This document shows, piece by piece, positions 53,571 to 64,000 of a stretch of DNA of 64,000 nt. This stretch comes from Selaginella tamariscina (Eukaryota; Streptophyta; Lycopodiopsida; Selaginellales; Selaginellaceae), in assembly GCA_003024785.1 (NCBI GenBank), contig PUQB01000083.1, positions 1 through 64,000 on the forward strand, read 5' to 3'. The notes under the pieces were generated by a model, which worked only from the letters and a program-made list of their open reading frames with translations, was not told where the DNA came from and ran no database searches. A program made the translations under genes and the position numbers. The first letter of the stretch is position 1. Each line of letters opens with the position of its first letter.

Positions 53571-56500
53571 ATGGCGAGGCGGCTAGCGGCGCTACTGTTC
53601 CTGGCGATCTTTCTACAGCTCGCGAATGCCTTCTACCTTCCGGGTGTGGCGCCGCAGGATTTCAAGCAGGTATGTTCAATCTCCTCAGATCTGACGTTTC
53701 CGCAGCCGGATCGCATGCATTTTGCCCGAAATCTGGCTTTCATAGTCAGATCACATTGATTTTGCTCGAAATCTGGGGCCGATTCTTTCCAATTCATGGA
53801 AAATCTGTATTGTTTGCTAGATTCGTAGGCGCTAATCGATTAGGTATCATTTTTTCGATTAATTAGGCAAGGAAAATGTCCTACGCATTCACTGCATATA
53901 CACGTTCTTACTGCTGATCTTGCCACTGGCATTCTTTGCATATATACACATTGATTTAGGGTTCTCCGTTTTCTGCAGGGCGATGAGCTCCAAGTCAAGG
54001 TTAACAAGCTCACATCTACTAAGACATTGTTGCCGTATGAATACTACTCATTGGGTTACTGTCCCCCCGAGAACATCGTTAACAGCGCCGAAAATCTTGG
54101 TGAGGTTCTCCGTGGTGACCGGATCGAGAATTCTCTCTATGTGGTATGTCTTACATTTGGTTATAATCACAGTAATATGTATAAACGTGTATCTTTTCCA
54201 TGTGGTTTCGTACATTTAGTGTATACAACCTGAAAATGTGCTTTTTGTTTTTGACAGTTTCAAATGATGGAACCTAAGTATTGCAGTGTTTCCTGTAAGA
54301 TAGATAAACTGTCTGAGAAAAGTGCAAAAAATTTCAAGGAGAAGATTGATGAGGAATACCACGTGAACATGTGAGTTTAAGAATTAAGAATTTATAGTTT
54401 CATAATTTAATAAGGTTCTAAACCGCTGCCATGTTTAATGCAGGATTCTCGACAATCTCCCTGTGGCAGTCCCGACAAACCACCCTGAAAGTCAAATCAG
54501 AATATACGAGCGAGGTTTTCCCGTTGGATCGAAGGTATAAAGTCACATACTGACCATTTTTATTCATATACATCCTTGTATATACTACAACTAATAGTTG
54601 ACTTACTCTTATTCGATGTTGCTACATGCAGACTGAGGATGGAAAATATATCATCTTTAATCATCTTACGTTCACTGTTTACTACCACAAGGACATGGAG
54701 CAGGGAACTGCACGCATTGTTGGTTTTGAAGTTCATCCTGTCAGGTAGAATTGTATTTTGTTATATTCGTATGATATATGTCTGATATGCGGTTTTCTTG
54801 TTGGATTAGTGCTAAGCATTCTTATGACAAATGGAACAAGGATAAACCCCGCTTAACGACGTGTAATCCCACAAAACAAGATACGACAAGCACTCTACAG
54901 GAAGTTGAAGCTGGACAAGAGATTATTTTCACTTATGATGTGGAGTTCACGGTAAGTCCATTCTTTACATTACCGTACATATGCTTGTTGCTTAACTGCA
55001 TATCATTTATCTGCATGTGTACATACTTGCACGCATACATGGACGTGCATATATGTTTGTATCTACGTATGTGTGGATGTTGCTAATGGGAAGTTTGCAG
55101 GAGAGCCCAACGAAATGGGCTTCAAGATGGGACATGTACCTGATGATGTCTGATGATCAATTCATTGGTTTTCAATAATCAACTCGCTAATGATTGTTTT
55201 GTTCTTAACGGGAATGGTAGCCATGATCATGATGCGCACCCTCCACCGCGATATTTCTAAGTAAGCTTATATATTACTACATTTCACAGATGGTTTGTAG
55301 TTAGGTTGTTACTTTATGGTGTGTATTTGTGTGTGTACTACGTAGACATGCATTGAGATTGCAAATTAATTTTATGTTTAAACAGATACAACCAGCTTGA
55401 AACACAGGAGGAAGCCCAAGAAGAAACTGGATGGAAGCTAGTGCACGGCGATGTTTTCCGGCCACCAGACCATTATTCTACTCTGTGTGTATTCGTGGGC
55501 ACCGGCGTTCAATGCCTTGGCATGACCGTGGTCACGATGATTTTCGCTCTTCTCGGCTTTTTATCGCCTTCTAACCGAGGTGGACTTATGACTGCCATGG
55601 TTATGCTTTGGGTCTTCATGGTGAGTATCAATAACACAAGTAATTGTTAACGTATAAAACTGTCGCTTTTGGTGTTACTACCTATATATACATGTTTACA
55701 TCTTACAGTACTAATAAGATTATAAATTTAAACTGCAGGATTGGTAGCAGGTTACGCATCTGCACACCTTTACAAGTCATTTAAAGGTGCAGAGTGGAAA
55801 AAACTCACAATCAAGACAGCGCTCGTGTTCCCGGGAATCGTATTCGGTCTATTCTTTGTACTCAACGCAATAATTTGGGGTGAGAAGTCTTCTGGGGCCG
55901 TCCCCTTTGGTACGATGTTCGCATTGGTTTGCCTCTGGTTTGGCATTTCTGTACCACTCGTCTTTATTGGCAGCTACGTCGGTTTTAAGAAGCCCGCCAT
56001 TGAGCCCCCCGTTCGAACAAACAGATCCCAAGGTACATTTTACAAAATAATATATACATGTATGTATAAACAGATGGTACCATGTTCACCCCATTTAATA
56101 GTAAATAGCTAGAACTATAATCATCTATATCCAATATATAATGAGCATGCTTAAGTAGTGTGTGGGTGTATAAATAGACACGTTCTCTCCCAATTGGCAG
56201 GATGTTTGTCCTATGTTTAATGGTGCTTATATGTTAGTAGTTCACATTCATGTGCAATCTATGGTTTTAAGTACGCACACTCGAACACGATTTAGATTTT
56301 GATCTTGCTGTCCATAAGTATATATATAATATCCAGTCACATGTCTACATCCTCTCGGTTTCCTTTAAATATCAGTACTAATAACCTCAGTGTATAATAC
56401 GTATGGTTCAAGCATATTTAGGTAACGATTGAGCTCATTGTGTGTGTGTGTGTGTGTGTGTGGGAGAGAGAGAGAGAGAACTCATGACTTACTTTAATCC

Positions 56501-56988
56501 GGTGCTTTCTGAATCTGTAGGCAAGTACCTGAGCAAGCATGGTACATGAAACCCGTATTCTCGATCCTCATAGGAGGCATCCTGCCATTTGGGGCCGTGT
56601 TCATCGAGCTCTTTTTCATCCTCACCTCCATCTGGCTACACCAATTCTACTACATCTTCGGCTTCCTTTTCATCGTCTTCCTCATACTGGTAGTCACCTG
56701 TGCCGAGATCACCATAGTACTGTGTTACTACTTCCAGCTCTGTAGCGAGGACTACCACTGGTGGTGGAGGCATACTTAACCTCAGGTAGCTCTGCATTAT
56801 ACCTCTTCTTATATGCTACGTTTTATTTCTTCACTAAGCTGGAGATTACCAAATTGGTATCTGGGATACTATACTTTGGGTATATGCTTATTATCTCGTT
56901 TGGGTTCTTTGTGCTCACGGGCACTATTGGGTTCTACGCGTGTTTCTGGTTCGTGCGTACTATATATGCTTCTGTGAAGATTGATTAG
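53571..56988 (+). CDS. Transmembrane nine superfamily protein (TM9SF/EMP70, TMN)
   Basis: Golgi/endosomal multi-spanning protein thought to help membrane-protein sorting. Ten exons: 53571-53669, 53979-54143, 54258-54370, 54444-54534, 54632-54744, 54810-54951, 55101-55260, 55386-55620, 55739-56032 and 56521-56988. The order is: signal peptide ([20 protein letters not shown]), lumenal domain starting [11 protein letters not shown] with [33 protein letters not shown] and [13 protein letters not shown], then nine membrane segments (e.g. [55 protein letters not shown]). The C-terminus VKID carries the KXD/E Golgi-retention motif. One-base losses break the frame near 55157-55163, at the start of exon 9 (55739), 56021-56024 and 56768-56773, each time between perfectly conserved family blocks. 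The alternative upstream ATG at 53541 lacks a signal-peptide start. Confidence 0.93.
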
Positions 56989-58336
56989 ACTTTGGGGGCA
57001 GGAGGTGTTTCTTTTTGTAGTTCAGAGCTCATATATTTGAAGTTTGGCTATGTAATGTAGCCTTTTTTATTTAGATCAATGCAATTAATGTAACCATTGA
57101 TATATCCGTGGGGCTTTGTCTCCACCGTCGATCTCACGGGGCATATAAACCCTGGACTTTCAAACAAATTATAATTAATTAAAAACGTTGCATATTAAAA
57201 GACATAACATTATATTAAATTAGATTCAAATTTAAGATTTAAGAGTTTTTAATTAATTTAATAAAATAATTATTTATTTAGGGAAATTGGAATCTTATAT
57301 TAATATTTAGTTACAACATATATTTTGCTATGAAATAAATTAATTAATGTTTGCAATACTGAAGTTATGAAACTGTTGTAAAGTGTCGTTACTAATTAAG
57401 TTTTAATGTTTTGTTAAATTCTAATTGAGATACACATTTATCCTTAATCACATATGTGATTAATACTCTTTAGATTCTTCAATAATATTTATATACTAAA
57501 TGAAACAAATGCTATGTGTCTATTTTATTATTAAAGAAATACTACAAATTTTGTTAAAAAAAAAGTACATATTTAATACCTTTGTCAAGCATTTTAATTA
57601 ACTTTTTTTAATATCACACCTACCGAAGGTAAGGCCATATACAAAATATAAAAGTGTCAAATAAATTATTATAAATTAACAAAAGACATACTCAAATAAA
57701 AAGAAAATAATCATGATTTTTGCACTTACAAAATTATTACATTTACATTATACATGAAAATAATTTATTATATCCTTATAAAACTTTATTAAGCTTAATG
57801 TTGTTCAATATGCAAGTCAGTTTAATTAAAATAGTTATCATCGTCTTTGAATGGTTATATTTTTAGTTTCGTATGTAATTTTAACTAATTTATCATTAAG
57901 TTATTTTTCAAAATTACAATATTATTTTATGATATATGTTTTTCAAATATATTCTTAAGAAAACTTTTCAAATATTAAAATCTATTCATTTTAAAATTGT
58001 TAATTTATATTTTGTCAAAATTATTCATACAAAAATGCTAAAGCGTTTTAAACACCAATCATAAAAACTATAATGTGGAACGAAAGATTATTAAAAATTA
58101 ACCAAATTACCCAATATATATATATATGTATGTATATATAAAAGGTATGATTACAACAGTATACATATATACGTTATATTAAATAACTAAAGTAATTAGT
58201 AAACACACATTTTACAGGTCTGTGCTTTAGGAGTTCAAGTCGTGCCCTTCTTGAAATGCCAATATCCAGGCCTTTTCAGTAAGAAATCGGCCTTTTCTGA
58301 AGACCCATTTCAAAAAGGGCAAGATAAGGGCTTCCA
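56989..58336. other. AT-rich intergenic region
   Basis: 3' UTR of TM9SF to about 57110, then AT-rich DNA without exons up to the next candidate gene. Confidence 0.5.
58243..58321. repeat. Inverted repeat upstream of an unrecognised gene
   Basis: 58243-58258 (TGCCCTTCTTGAAATG) pairs with 58306-58321 at 15 of 16 positions. The loop contains a direct repeat of GGCCTTTTC. It lies within 20 bases of a candidate start codon, so it would fall in the leader. Confidence 0.7.
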
Positions 58337-58507
58337 ATGCCTCTTCTACCGCTGTATTCGCCAAGGAAAATGGAGCTCGTCTCTGTTAAAGAAGCCCTTC
58401 TCTTGGCGGTGAGCTATTTCCACTATTTATGTATATGCACACACACATATAGCATGTATCTCTCTCTCTCTCTGTGTGTGTATATATATATATAGAGAGA
58501 GAGAGAG

Positions 58508-58565
<58 letters not shown>

Positions 58566-58730
58566 AGGGAGAGATGCAACATACATACATGCACATATAA
58601 TATACATATCTTTATCTTCATCTTTATATAAAATATACCTATAGAATATAATTGCGTGGAACGGATGTAAAATGTGATATATATATGCAAATATTTAACA
58701 TCTCATATATATATATATATATATATATAT

Positions 58731-58778
<48 letters not shown>

Positions 58779-59326
58779 TATACATAACTCATACAAGCAT
58801 ATATTCATATGTGTGTATGTGTGTGTGTGTCTGTCTATATACTATGTGTTGCAGATAAAAGATGCCGGAGGCTATCAGTCAGTTGCATTAGGACGGGGAG
58901 TGGTATTTAATCGTTCTAATGTTAATACTCTCTCCATAATCTCAATAACATTTGATTCATTCTCCGTCCAATAACGTGCGTACATGCATACACCCACCAC
59001 ACACACATATACACACATACATATACATATTTTCCTATATGCGTGTGTATACACATTCTGCTTAAACAGATCTCCACTTTTGGAGGAAGTTTGAATGGAT
59101 TGGAGACGGCAATCCCTTTTAACATTAAAGTTCCTCTTAAGTACGTTTAAGGCAAGTTTAATACATTAAAGCTTGCATATACATACGTACATGTGTGTGT
59201 TGTACGAACCTGCCATCTACATTGATCGCTTCTGGTGGATTAACACTCGATATAGCGGATGGAACCACCAGAACTACATATTAATTGTATTAAATATTAA
59301 AATTTAAACATATTGTTACTTTTTTC

Positions 59327-59361
<35 letters not shown>

Positions 59362-59879
59362 AATTTATTTTTATTTATTTATTTGTTCATATATATGTAC
59401 AGGTGGAGAGTAGTTTTATATTGACAACCAATCTGTCGGTTGAAGGACTTAAAGAGCAATTCGTGGACGGCATATTTCCCCCTCCCACAGTTTCAGGATA
59501 TTCGTTCCCAGTTCCAAGGAATCTGACCAGTTTCAAGCAGCTGTTGACCGGCTCCCGGAAGCTCTCAAAGATAGCATTTCAATGGCTTCACACTTCCTGT
59601 TGTGGCGTGCGCGTGCGCGTGCGTGTGTGAGAGAGAGATGATTTTAAATAGAAAAGCTGACTTGGTTATGGTTTAAGGCGGAAACTACCAAAGGCTACTC
59701 CTTGTTACATTTTTGGATGAGGATCTCATGGTAAGCCATTAATATAATTTATACAAACTTAATGAATTCAAATATATAAACATTTATTAATTTTAGTTGC
59801 AACGGGAGTTCCTGATGTTTTGACAAGAGTTAGAACCATTGTTCCTGTTGATCCTATTATCGCGGAGTATCAAAGTTAA
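58337..59879 (+). CDS. Unrecognised multi-exon gene
   Basis: Exon-like islands with good splice borders: 58337-58408 (MPLLPLYSPRKMELVSVKE; the ATG at 58370 is an alternative start), 58855-58902 (IKDAGGYQSVALGRGV), 59070-59140 (ISTFGGSLNGLETAIPFNIK), about 59403-59580 (FILTTNLSVEGLKEQF, GIFPPPTVSGYSFPVPRNLT, then a Lys/Ser-rich end), a possible piece at 59676-59729, and 59797-59879 (ATGVPDVLTRVRTIVPVDPI, then a stop). The composition is that of a real soluble protein, not of low-complexity DNA. I could not match it to a family, and phase does not hold at 59140/59403, probably another indel. No membrane segment or signal peptide seen. Confidence 0.45.
58482..58574 (+). repeat. TA then GA microsatellite
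   Basis: (TA)n at 58480-58493 runs into about 80 bases of GA with late GGGAGA variants, within the first intron of the unrecognised gene. A second AT-GA compound tract lies at 58707-58771. Confidence 0.85.
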
Positions 59880-60171
59880 AATAATACACCGTTAAACATT
59901 GCAGCTAAAAAAATACTCTAAGGCCATTAGATTCTTAGTATCTACCTAACAAGTCAATGACGTGGCTAATTGTTGACACGTAAGACATCATTATGGCTTA
60001 CAATGATTAGGGTTTACGTGTGTGGGCAGCTGCATTCTGGATGTTGTTAAGTCTTCTGAATCGTAGATTACGTTTAAAGTTTGCTTAGGTATTTCATAAT
60101 TAGCATTTCAATCTATGTAGTACTCCTTTGGTAATTGTGGAGCATCAAGGGAATTCAAGTTATGAATGTAT

Positions 60172-60195
60172 CACGACAGGCCGCTGCCTGTCGTG
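60172..60195. repeat. Short perfect hairpin
   Basis: CACGACAGGC and its exact reverse complement enclose CGCT. Intergenic, 3' of the unrecognised gene. No T tract follows, and bacterial-type terminators are not expected in plant nuclear DNA. Confidence 0.75.
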
Positions 60196-60229
60196 CTCCT
60201 TGGCCGAGCAGGTACATGTATGTACATAT

Positions 60230-60232
<3 letters not shown>

Positions 60233-60285
<53 letters not shown>

Positions 60286-60286
60286 G
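60233..60286 (+). repeat. CT then AT microsatellite
   Basis: About 35 bases of CT followed by about 20 of AT in the spacer before the Lys-rich exons. Confidence 0.8.
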
Positions 60287-60580
60287 TATAACATAATCTT
60301 TATCTTCATCTTTATATATAATATAATTGGGTGGAACCTATAAATGCATAATTCTCTCTCTCTCTCTCTTATACACATATGCGTACACTCACATTATATG
60401 CATACATGACTCATAAAAAATGTATATTCATATGTGTGTGTTTTCATATCATACACCCATCAGTATGTGTACATAGCGAATGTAGCAATAACAAACATAT
60501 TGAATACTAATGTAAAACCGTGGAGTGTAAATGGGAAATAAATAAACACATATGTCTCTGATATTGTGGTTTTTGTTCAG

Positions 60581-60855
60581 CAAAAACGAGGATATATATC
60601 AGGCTATGACATGCCTTACAACTGTGTGGAAATTGAGAAAGCAGGGCAACCTGGGGAGAATTCAAAGTCTGATAATAAAGAAAAGCCCGTTGTCAAAGGG
60701 GGCGTTCAGAAAAACAGAAAAAAGGTGTGTGTGTGGGCGCGCGTGCGCTGTTGTTAGCGTATATGTAAATATGTATATGTATAGTATATTATTATATATA
60801 ATGTGAATTTAAGGGCTTGAGGAAGCAGAAGGAGGAAAGTTTTCCACATAAATAA
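60581..60855 (+). CDS. Two exons of an unrecognised Lys-rich C-terminus
   Basis: 60581-60724 reads QKRGYISGYDMPYNCVEIEK followed by a Lys/Glu/Gly-rich stretch ending KNRKK, with a clean acceptor (TTCAG) and donor (AAG|GTGTGT). About 60814-60855 reads GLRKQKEESFPHK and stops at TAA. Charged, probably disordered. It may be the 3' end of the gene at 58.3-59.9 kb if the stop there is an artefact, or a separate gene. No family recognised. Confidence 0.35.
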
Positions 60856-61094
60856 GAGTTGCACACCATATGTTGCTCGGTGTTCTTGATTTTAAGGTGA
60901 GTAGTACACGCACGCACGTGGAGAGAGAGAGTGTGTGTGTGTTCCAAACCAGACATACACCACACACGTTATACGTGTATGTATCTGTGTATATGTACAC
61001 CTATACTAATGTTTATTTGCAGGGAATTATGCTTGGTATGCTAGCTATTTTTTCTCCGGTTCAAAAAAGAGAGGTTTTGTAGTCTCTGGAATGA

Positions 61095-61174
61095 GATTTC
61101 TACAAAATCATACCGATTTCTGGCACTATTTCTGGATTTTCTACAAAATCAGACGGATTTCTGGTAATTTCTGA
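61095..61174 (+). repeat. Two-copy tandem repeat, about 40 bp
   Basis: 'gatttctacaaaatca....gatttctgg' occurs at 61095-61134 and 61135-61174 with a few changes, about 200 bp upstream of the ELF5 ATG. Confidence 0.75.
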
Positions 61175-61364
61175 CCACCAATGTTAAATAATACTTAATC
61201 TTGTTAAACAAGGATATTTGTAAGAATATGCGCATCGGCATTTAGCCCTAAATGACGAACCCTAATACAGAGGAACATTTTGCGCCCTAGTCAAGGCGCT
61301 GGCGCAAAGGATTTCATTGTCTCTCTCTCTGCCTCTCTCTCTCTCATGGGGTAGGGTTCTTTCA

Positions 61365-63342
61365 ATGGAGACGAAAGGAGGGAAGGCGATGAAATCTCAC
61401 ACAGATGCGTATCGCAAAAGCTGCGCAGGAAGGAGTAAGTGAAACCCTAGGTAAAGGGTATTTTATACGTGTATACTCTTTTTCCTCAAATTGTTTGATA
61501 GCTATTTTTCTCATAGTTATATATAAGAATTATAATAGCTTCAATGTTGATAACAATTGTAGAATAAAAAGGAGAGGAAGAAAGTGCGAGATTCTGAAAA
61601 AGGAATCAAGGATCAAAATCAAGAAGCTTGAAACCTTGAGTACGTATTTATGCATAATGTCATTGCTATGTATTCTACATTTGTATCTAGATTTCTGAGA
61701 CTGCAGTTTCTGTTTCAAGATACAGATGCTGACGGAGCACTTGATAAAACTAGACGGCATAAGAAACGGCAGCTGGAGGACACGCTCAATCTCGTTCTCA
61801 AAGGTTTATATATAATGTTATATAAAGCTAGTATACATTATATCGGGAACTGATAGTTTTAATTATGCAGGAGCATGCGGATAAAATGAAAGAGAAAGGA
61901 GAAGAGCCAGTCATGTTCAGGTACTTAAATTTGCTTCATAATTTACTTAAAATTGCCCGACACCATTTACCAGCTCCTGGTGGAAAATGAAGAGAGCTAC
62001 TTACTTAAATGTGTGTCTCGGTATTGGTTGTTCAATGATCAGGATTCCGTGTACTATGATCCTAAGCTGAATCCGACAGGTCATCCACCACCTGGGAAAC
62101 AACCCATGTACAAGACTTCCACAGGTTAGCCTCCTTGAGTATTTGAGACATATACGTGTGCACGGGTGTACATATATGATAAGTGCTTATACTTTCAGGG
62201 GCTACCAAGGAGGTACTCAAAGCAGATGGTATACCAATACCACCACCACCTCCTCCAAACGCCTTTGCCTGTATCTAGTGAAGAAAAAATAAATCCTTTA
62301 TCTGTCCCTGTTCCTCCACTGCCTCCCCTCCGCCACGTCTACCACCTAAACCATCTTCACCATCGCATATTCCTTTGCCACCGCCCCCGCCAAAAATCGA
62401 GCCAGATTGCTGAGCCTTTAAACTCGGGAGCAAGTGAAGTGTCGCATACGAAGAAAACTGTGGTATGTCATTGTATATACATACATATACACATAGCGTG
62501 CATGTAGTTATATAGTATTTTCAGTGGAACAATCCGTGTACGTTGTAACTCTTATTTTTGTTGGACAGGTTATAATTGAGCCACAAGATAGTTCTGAAGA
62601 AGATTCAAGCTCCGATGAAGAAGGTCAACCAGGTCCATTTTCCCAACCTATGCCATTAGTACAGACCATCGAGGTATTCATTTCTCTCTCTCTCTCTCAC
62701 ACACACAATGTGTATGTGTATGTATATACAATTTGCCATTAAAGACGTGTATATACAATTTGCCATTAAAGACGCCTCAGTGTTACATAATGAGCACAAA
62801 GCTAATTACCACACTAAATATTCGCATGTAATAAGTTAACATATTTCAGATTTAAGTATAATAGATTAGAGATTGGGAGAGCTATATAGTTTAAACCACA
62901 TAGTCAATAGCAACCCATATGTAAAATAATTTTGTCATTTTATTATGTTTACTACTGTATAATTACTAATTATTCATATATATTGCATCAATTCTTAATC
63001 TTTTCATAATGCAGGTTAAACCAGTTCTACAAACAACCATTGCCGCCACCGCCACCCCACCACCGGCCTCCATGAGACCGCCACAAACCACCACCACCAC
63101 CACCAAGGCTACCAATTCCCCACGGTATAATTCCATATCCTCCGCCACTGCATCCTGTCGGAATACCCTATGCAGTTCCACCTCAAGTTCCACCACGAGC
63201 ACCGGTAGCAGCCCCATCCGTTCCACCAGAGCCGGCTAAAACAAACAAGCAACAAGCCGTCTTATGTTAAATCTGCCGCTCCCACAGCTGTAAAGAGACC
63301 GCTGTGGGAGCGGCAGATTTAACATAAGACGGCACTGCCATG
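61365..63342 (+). CDS. ELF5: WW-domain-binding protein 11 homologue (ELF5-like splicing factor)
   Basis: Nuclear spliceosome-associated protein; the Arabidopsis homologue EARLY FLOWERING 5 affects flowering time. The ATG at 61365 starts [18 protein letters not shown], matching the Wbp11 N-terminal domain. Later exon pieces are about 61566-61640 ([21 protein letters not shown]), about 61721-61803 ([20 protein letters not shown]), about 61871-61920 ([11 protein letters not shown]), about 62041-62125 ([19 protein letters not shown]), about 62200-62463 (Pro-rich), about 62569-62671 ([19 protein letters not shown], acidic Ser-rich) and about 63015-63342 (Pro-rich, then [15 protein letters not shown]). 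The frame is broken several times, including near 61415-61420, around 61590, and in the Pro-rich exons. The final exon visible contains a perfect inverted repeat that introduces a stop. The normal Arg-rich end after the donor at 63343 was not found in the window. Confidence 0.83.
63256..63333. repeat. Perfect 33-bp inverted repeat in ELF5 coding exon
   Basis: 63256-63288 and 63301-63333 are exact reverse complements (33 of 33) with a 12-base loop. The left arm encodes the conserved [10 protein letters not shown] block. The right arm occupies the place where the family continues to a conserved TAM block, which resumes at 63334-63342. Confidence 0.95.
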
Positions 63343-64000
63343 GTAAGTATATACTTATAGATATGTATGCATATCTATAGCGGTGTATCTACATCGCCAT
63401 AACTTCACCTTTATACAAGCATTTTATATATAGTTTTAAGTACGATGTAATTGATGTAAACAGTCACATCTGTATGTGTATGTATATATGTGTGTGCGTG
63501 TGTGTAATTTTCTATAATTTGTTATCATGTCTACATAGTAAACTACACATGATAAATTAATCATCGGCTTTCTGTCTAGGGCATAATTGTTTGTCTTTCT
63601 TAAGTTCTTTCTTTTATGTTTTCCCTGTGTGTACGTGTGTGCGTGCGGGTGTGTTGTAAATAAACTACATAACGTGCGTGGGCGTGTCTTTGGTTTTTCA
63701 GACAGAGCATACAATGTGCATGTCTTGTATTCGTATAAGCATGTATCTATACTTACAATTGTATACCCAGTCGGATGTAGGCAATCCGTATGCTTCCATG
63801 ATGTACTTAACATGTTATGTTTCTATGTCCTTTGTGAAATGCCGGAGAATATACCTCACTCACGCTTAAAACTGCGCGTCAACGTCTTTCCGTGTCGACA
63901 TCAGCTTAAATTTGGTCCTGTCTCTCTCTGGCACCTACATTGGTTATCCAACGGCTATAGATGTCCCAACTCATGGACGGGCCCACCAGGAGTGTAGTTG
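63343..64000. other. ELF5 3' region, unresolved
   Basis: Begins with a GTAAGT donor. GT-rich intron-like DNA follows. I could not find the expected last ELF5 exon; it may lie beyond the window. The last 150 bases are less AT-rich and may be exonic, but no family was recognised. Confidence 0.3.

Noticed and set aside
60172..60195. Transcription terminator
   Set aside because: A hairpin without a T tract, in plant nuclear DNA where intrinsic terminators are not used by Pol II.

Overview
The window looks like nuclear DNA of a land plant, probably an angiosperm. The genes have many short introns with plant-type GT-AG signals, and the families are plant-type: a GPI-anchored lipid-transfer protein, L-type lectin receptor proteins, a CIB/BEE-type bHLH, plastid KASII, and the EARLY FLOWERING 5/WBP11 splicing protein. 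Telo-box motifs lie beside several starts. Long CT/GA, GT/CA and AT microsatellites fill introns and spacers. I cannot name the species.

Layout. 1-17.5 kb is gene-dense: the 3' part of a HARBI1/ALP1-like transposase-derived gene (+), a four-exon LTPG (+), eEF2 (-), a kinase-less membrane lectin (-), a bHLH factor (-), a lectin receptor pseudokinase (-), and mitochondrial ribosomal protein mL45 (+). 17.5-34.7 kb is an AT-rich, repeat-rich stretch with a foldback element of about 875 bp, a MITE-like element, a decayed partial copy of the downstream oxidase gene, and a relic Ty3/gypsy integrase. 34.8-40.1 kb holds a sarcosine/pipecolate-type FAD oxidase followed on the same strand by a flavin-containing monooxygenase. 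43.0-47.9 kb is a very young Ty3/gypsy element on the minus strand. 48.6-57.0 kb holds KASII (-) and a TM9SF/EMP70 protein (+) that share a 600-bp divergent promoter region. 58.3-60.9 kb has exons of one or two genes I do not recognise. 61.4-63.3 kb is ELF5/WBP11.

Two themes stand out. First, nearly every conserved gene carries single-base indels that break an otherwise intact frame. The two LTRs of the young retroelement differ by two 1-bp indels and no substitutions, so much of this is probably residual long-read sequence error rather than gene decay. Second, the window is rich in exact foldbacks and local tandem duplications. A perfect 33-bp inverted copy occupies a conserved part of an ELF5 exon, and two FMO introns are bounded by direct repeats that span their splice sites, as expected if the introns arose by tandem duplication. 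The lectin receptor is a predicted pseudokinase (HRD to HGN, DFG to DYA). No CRISPR arrays, rRNA genes or complete tRNA genes were seen.
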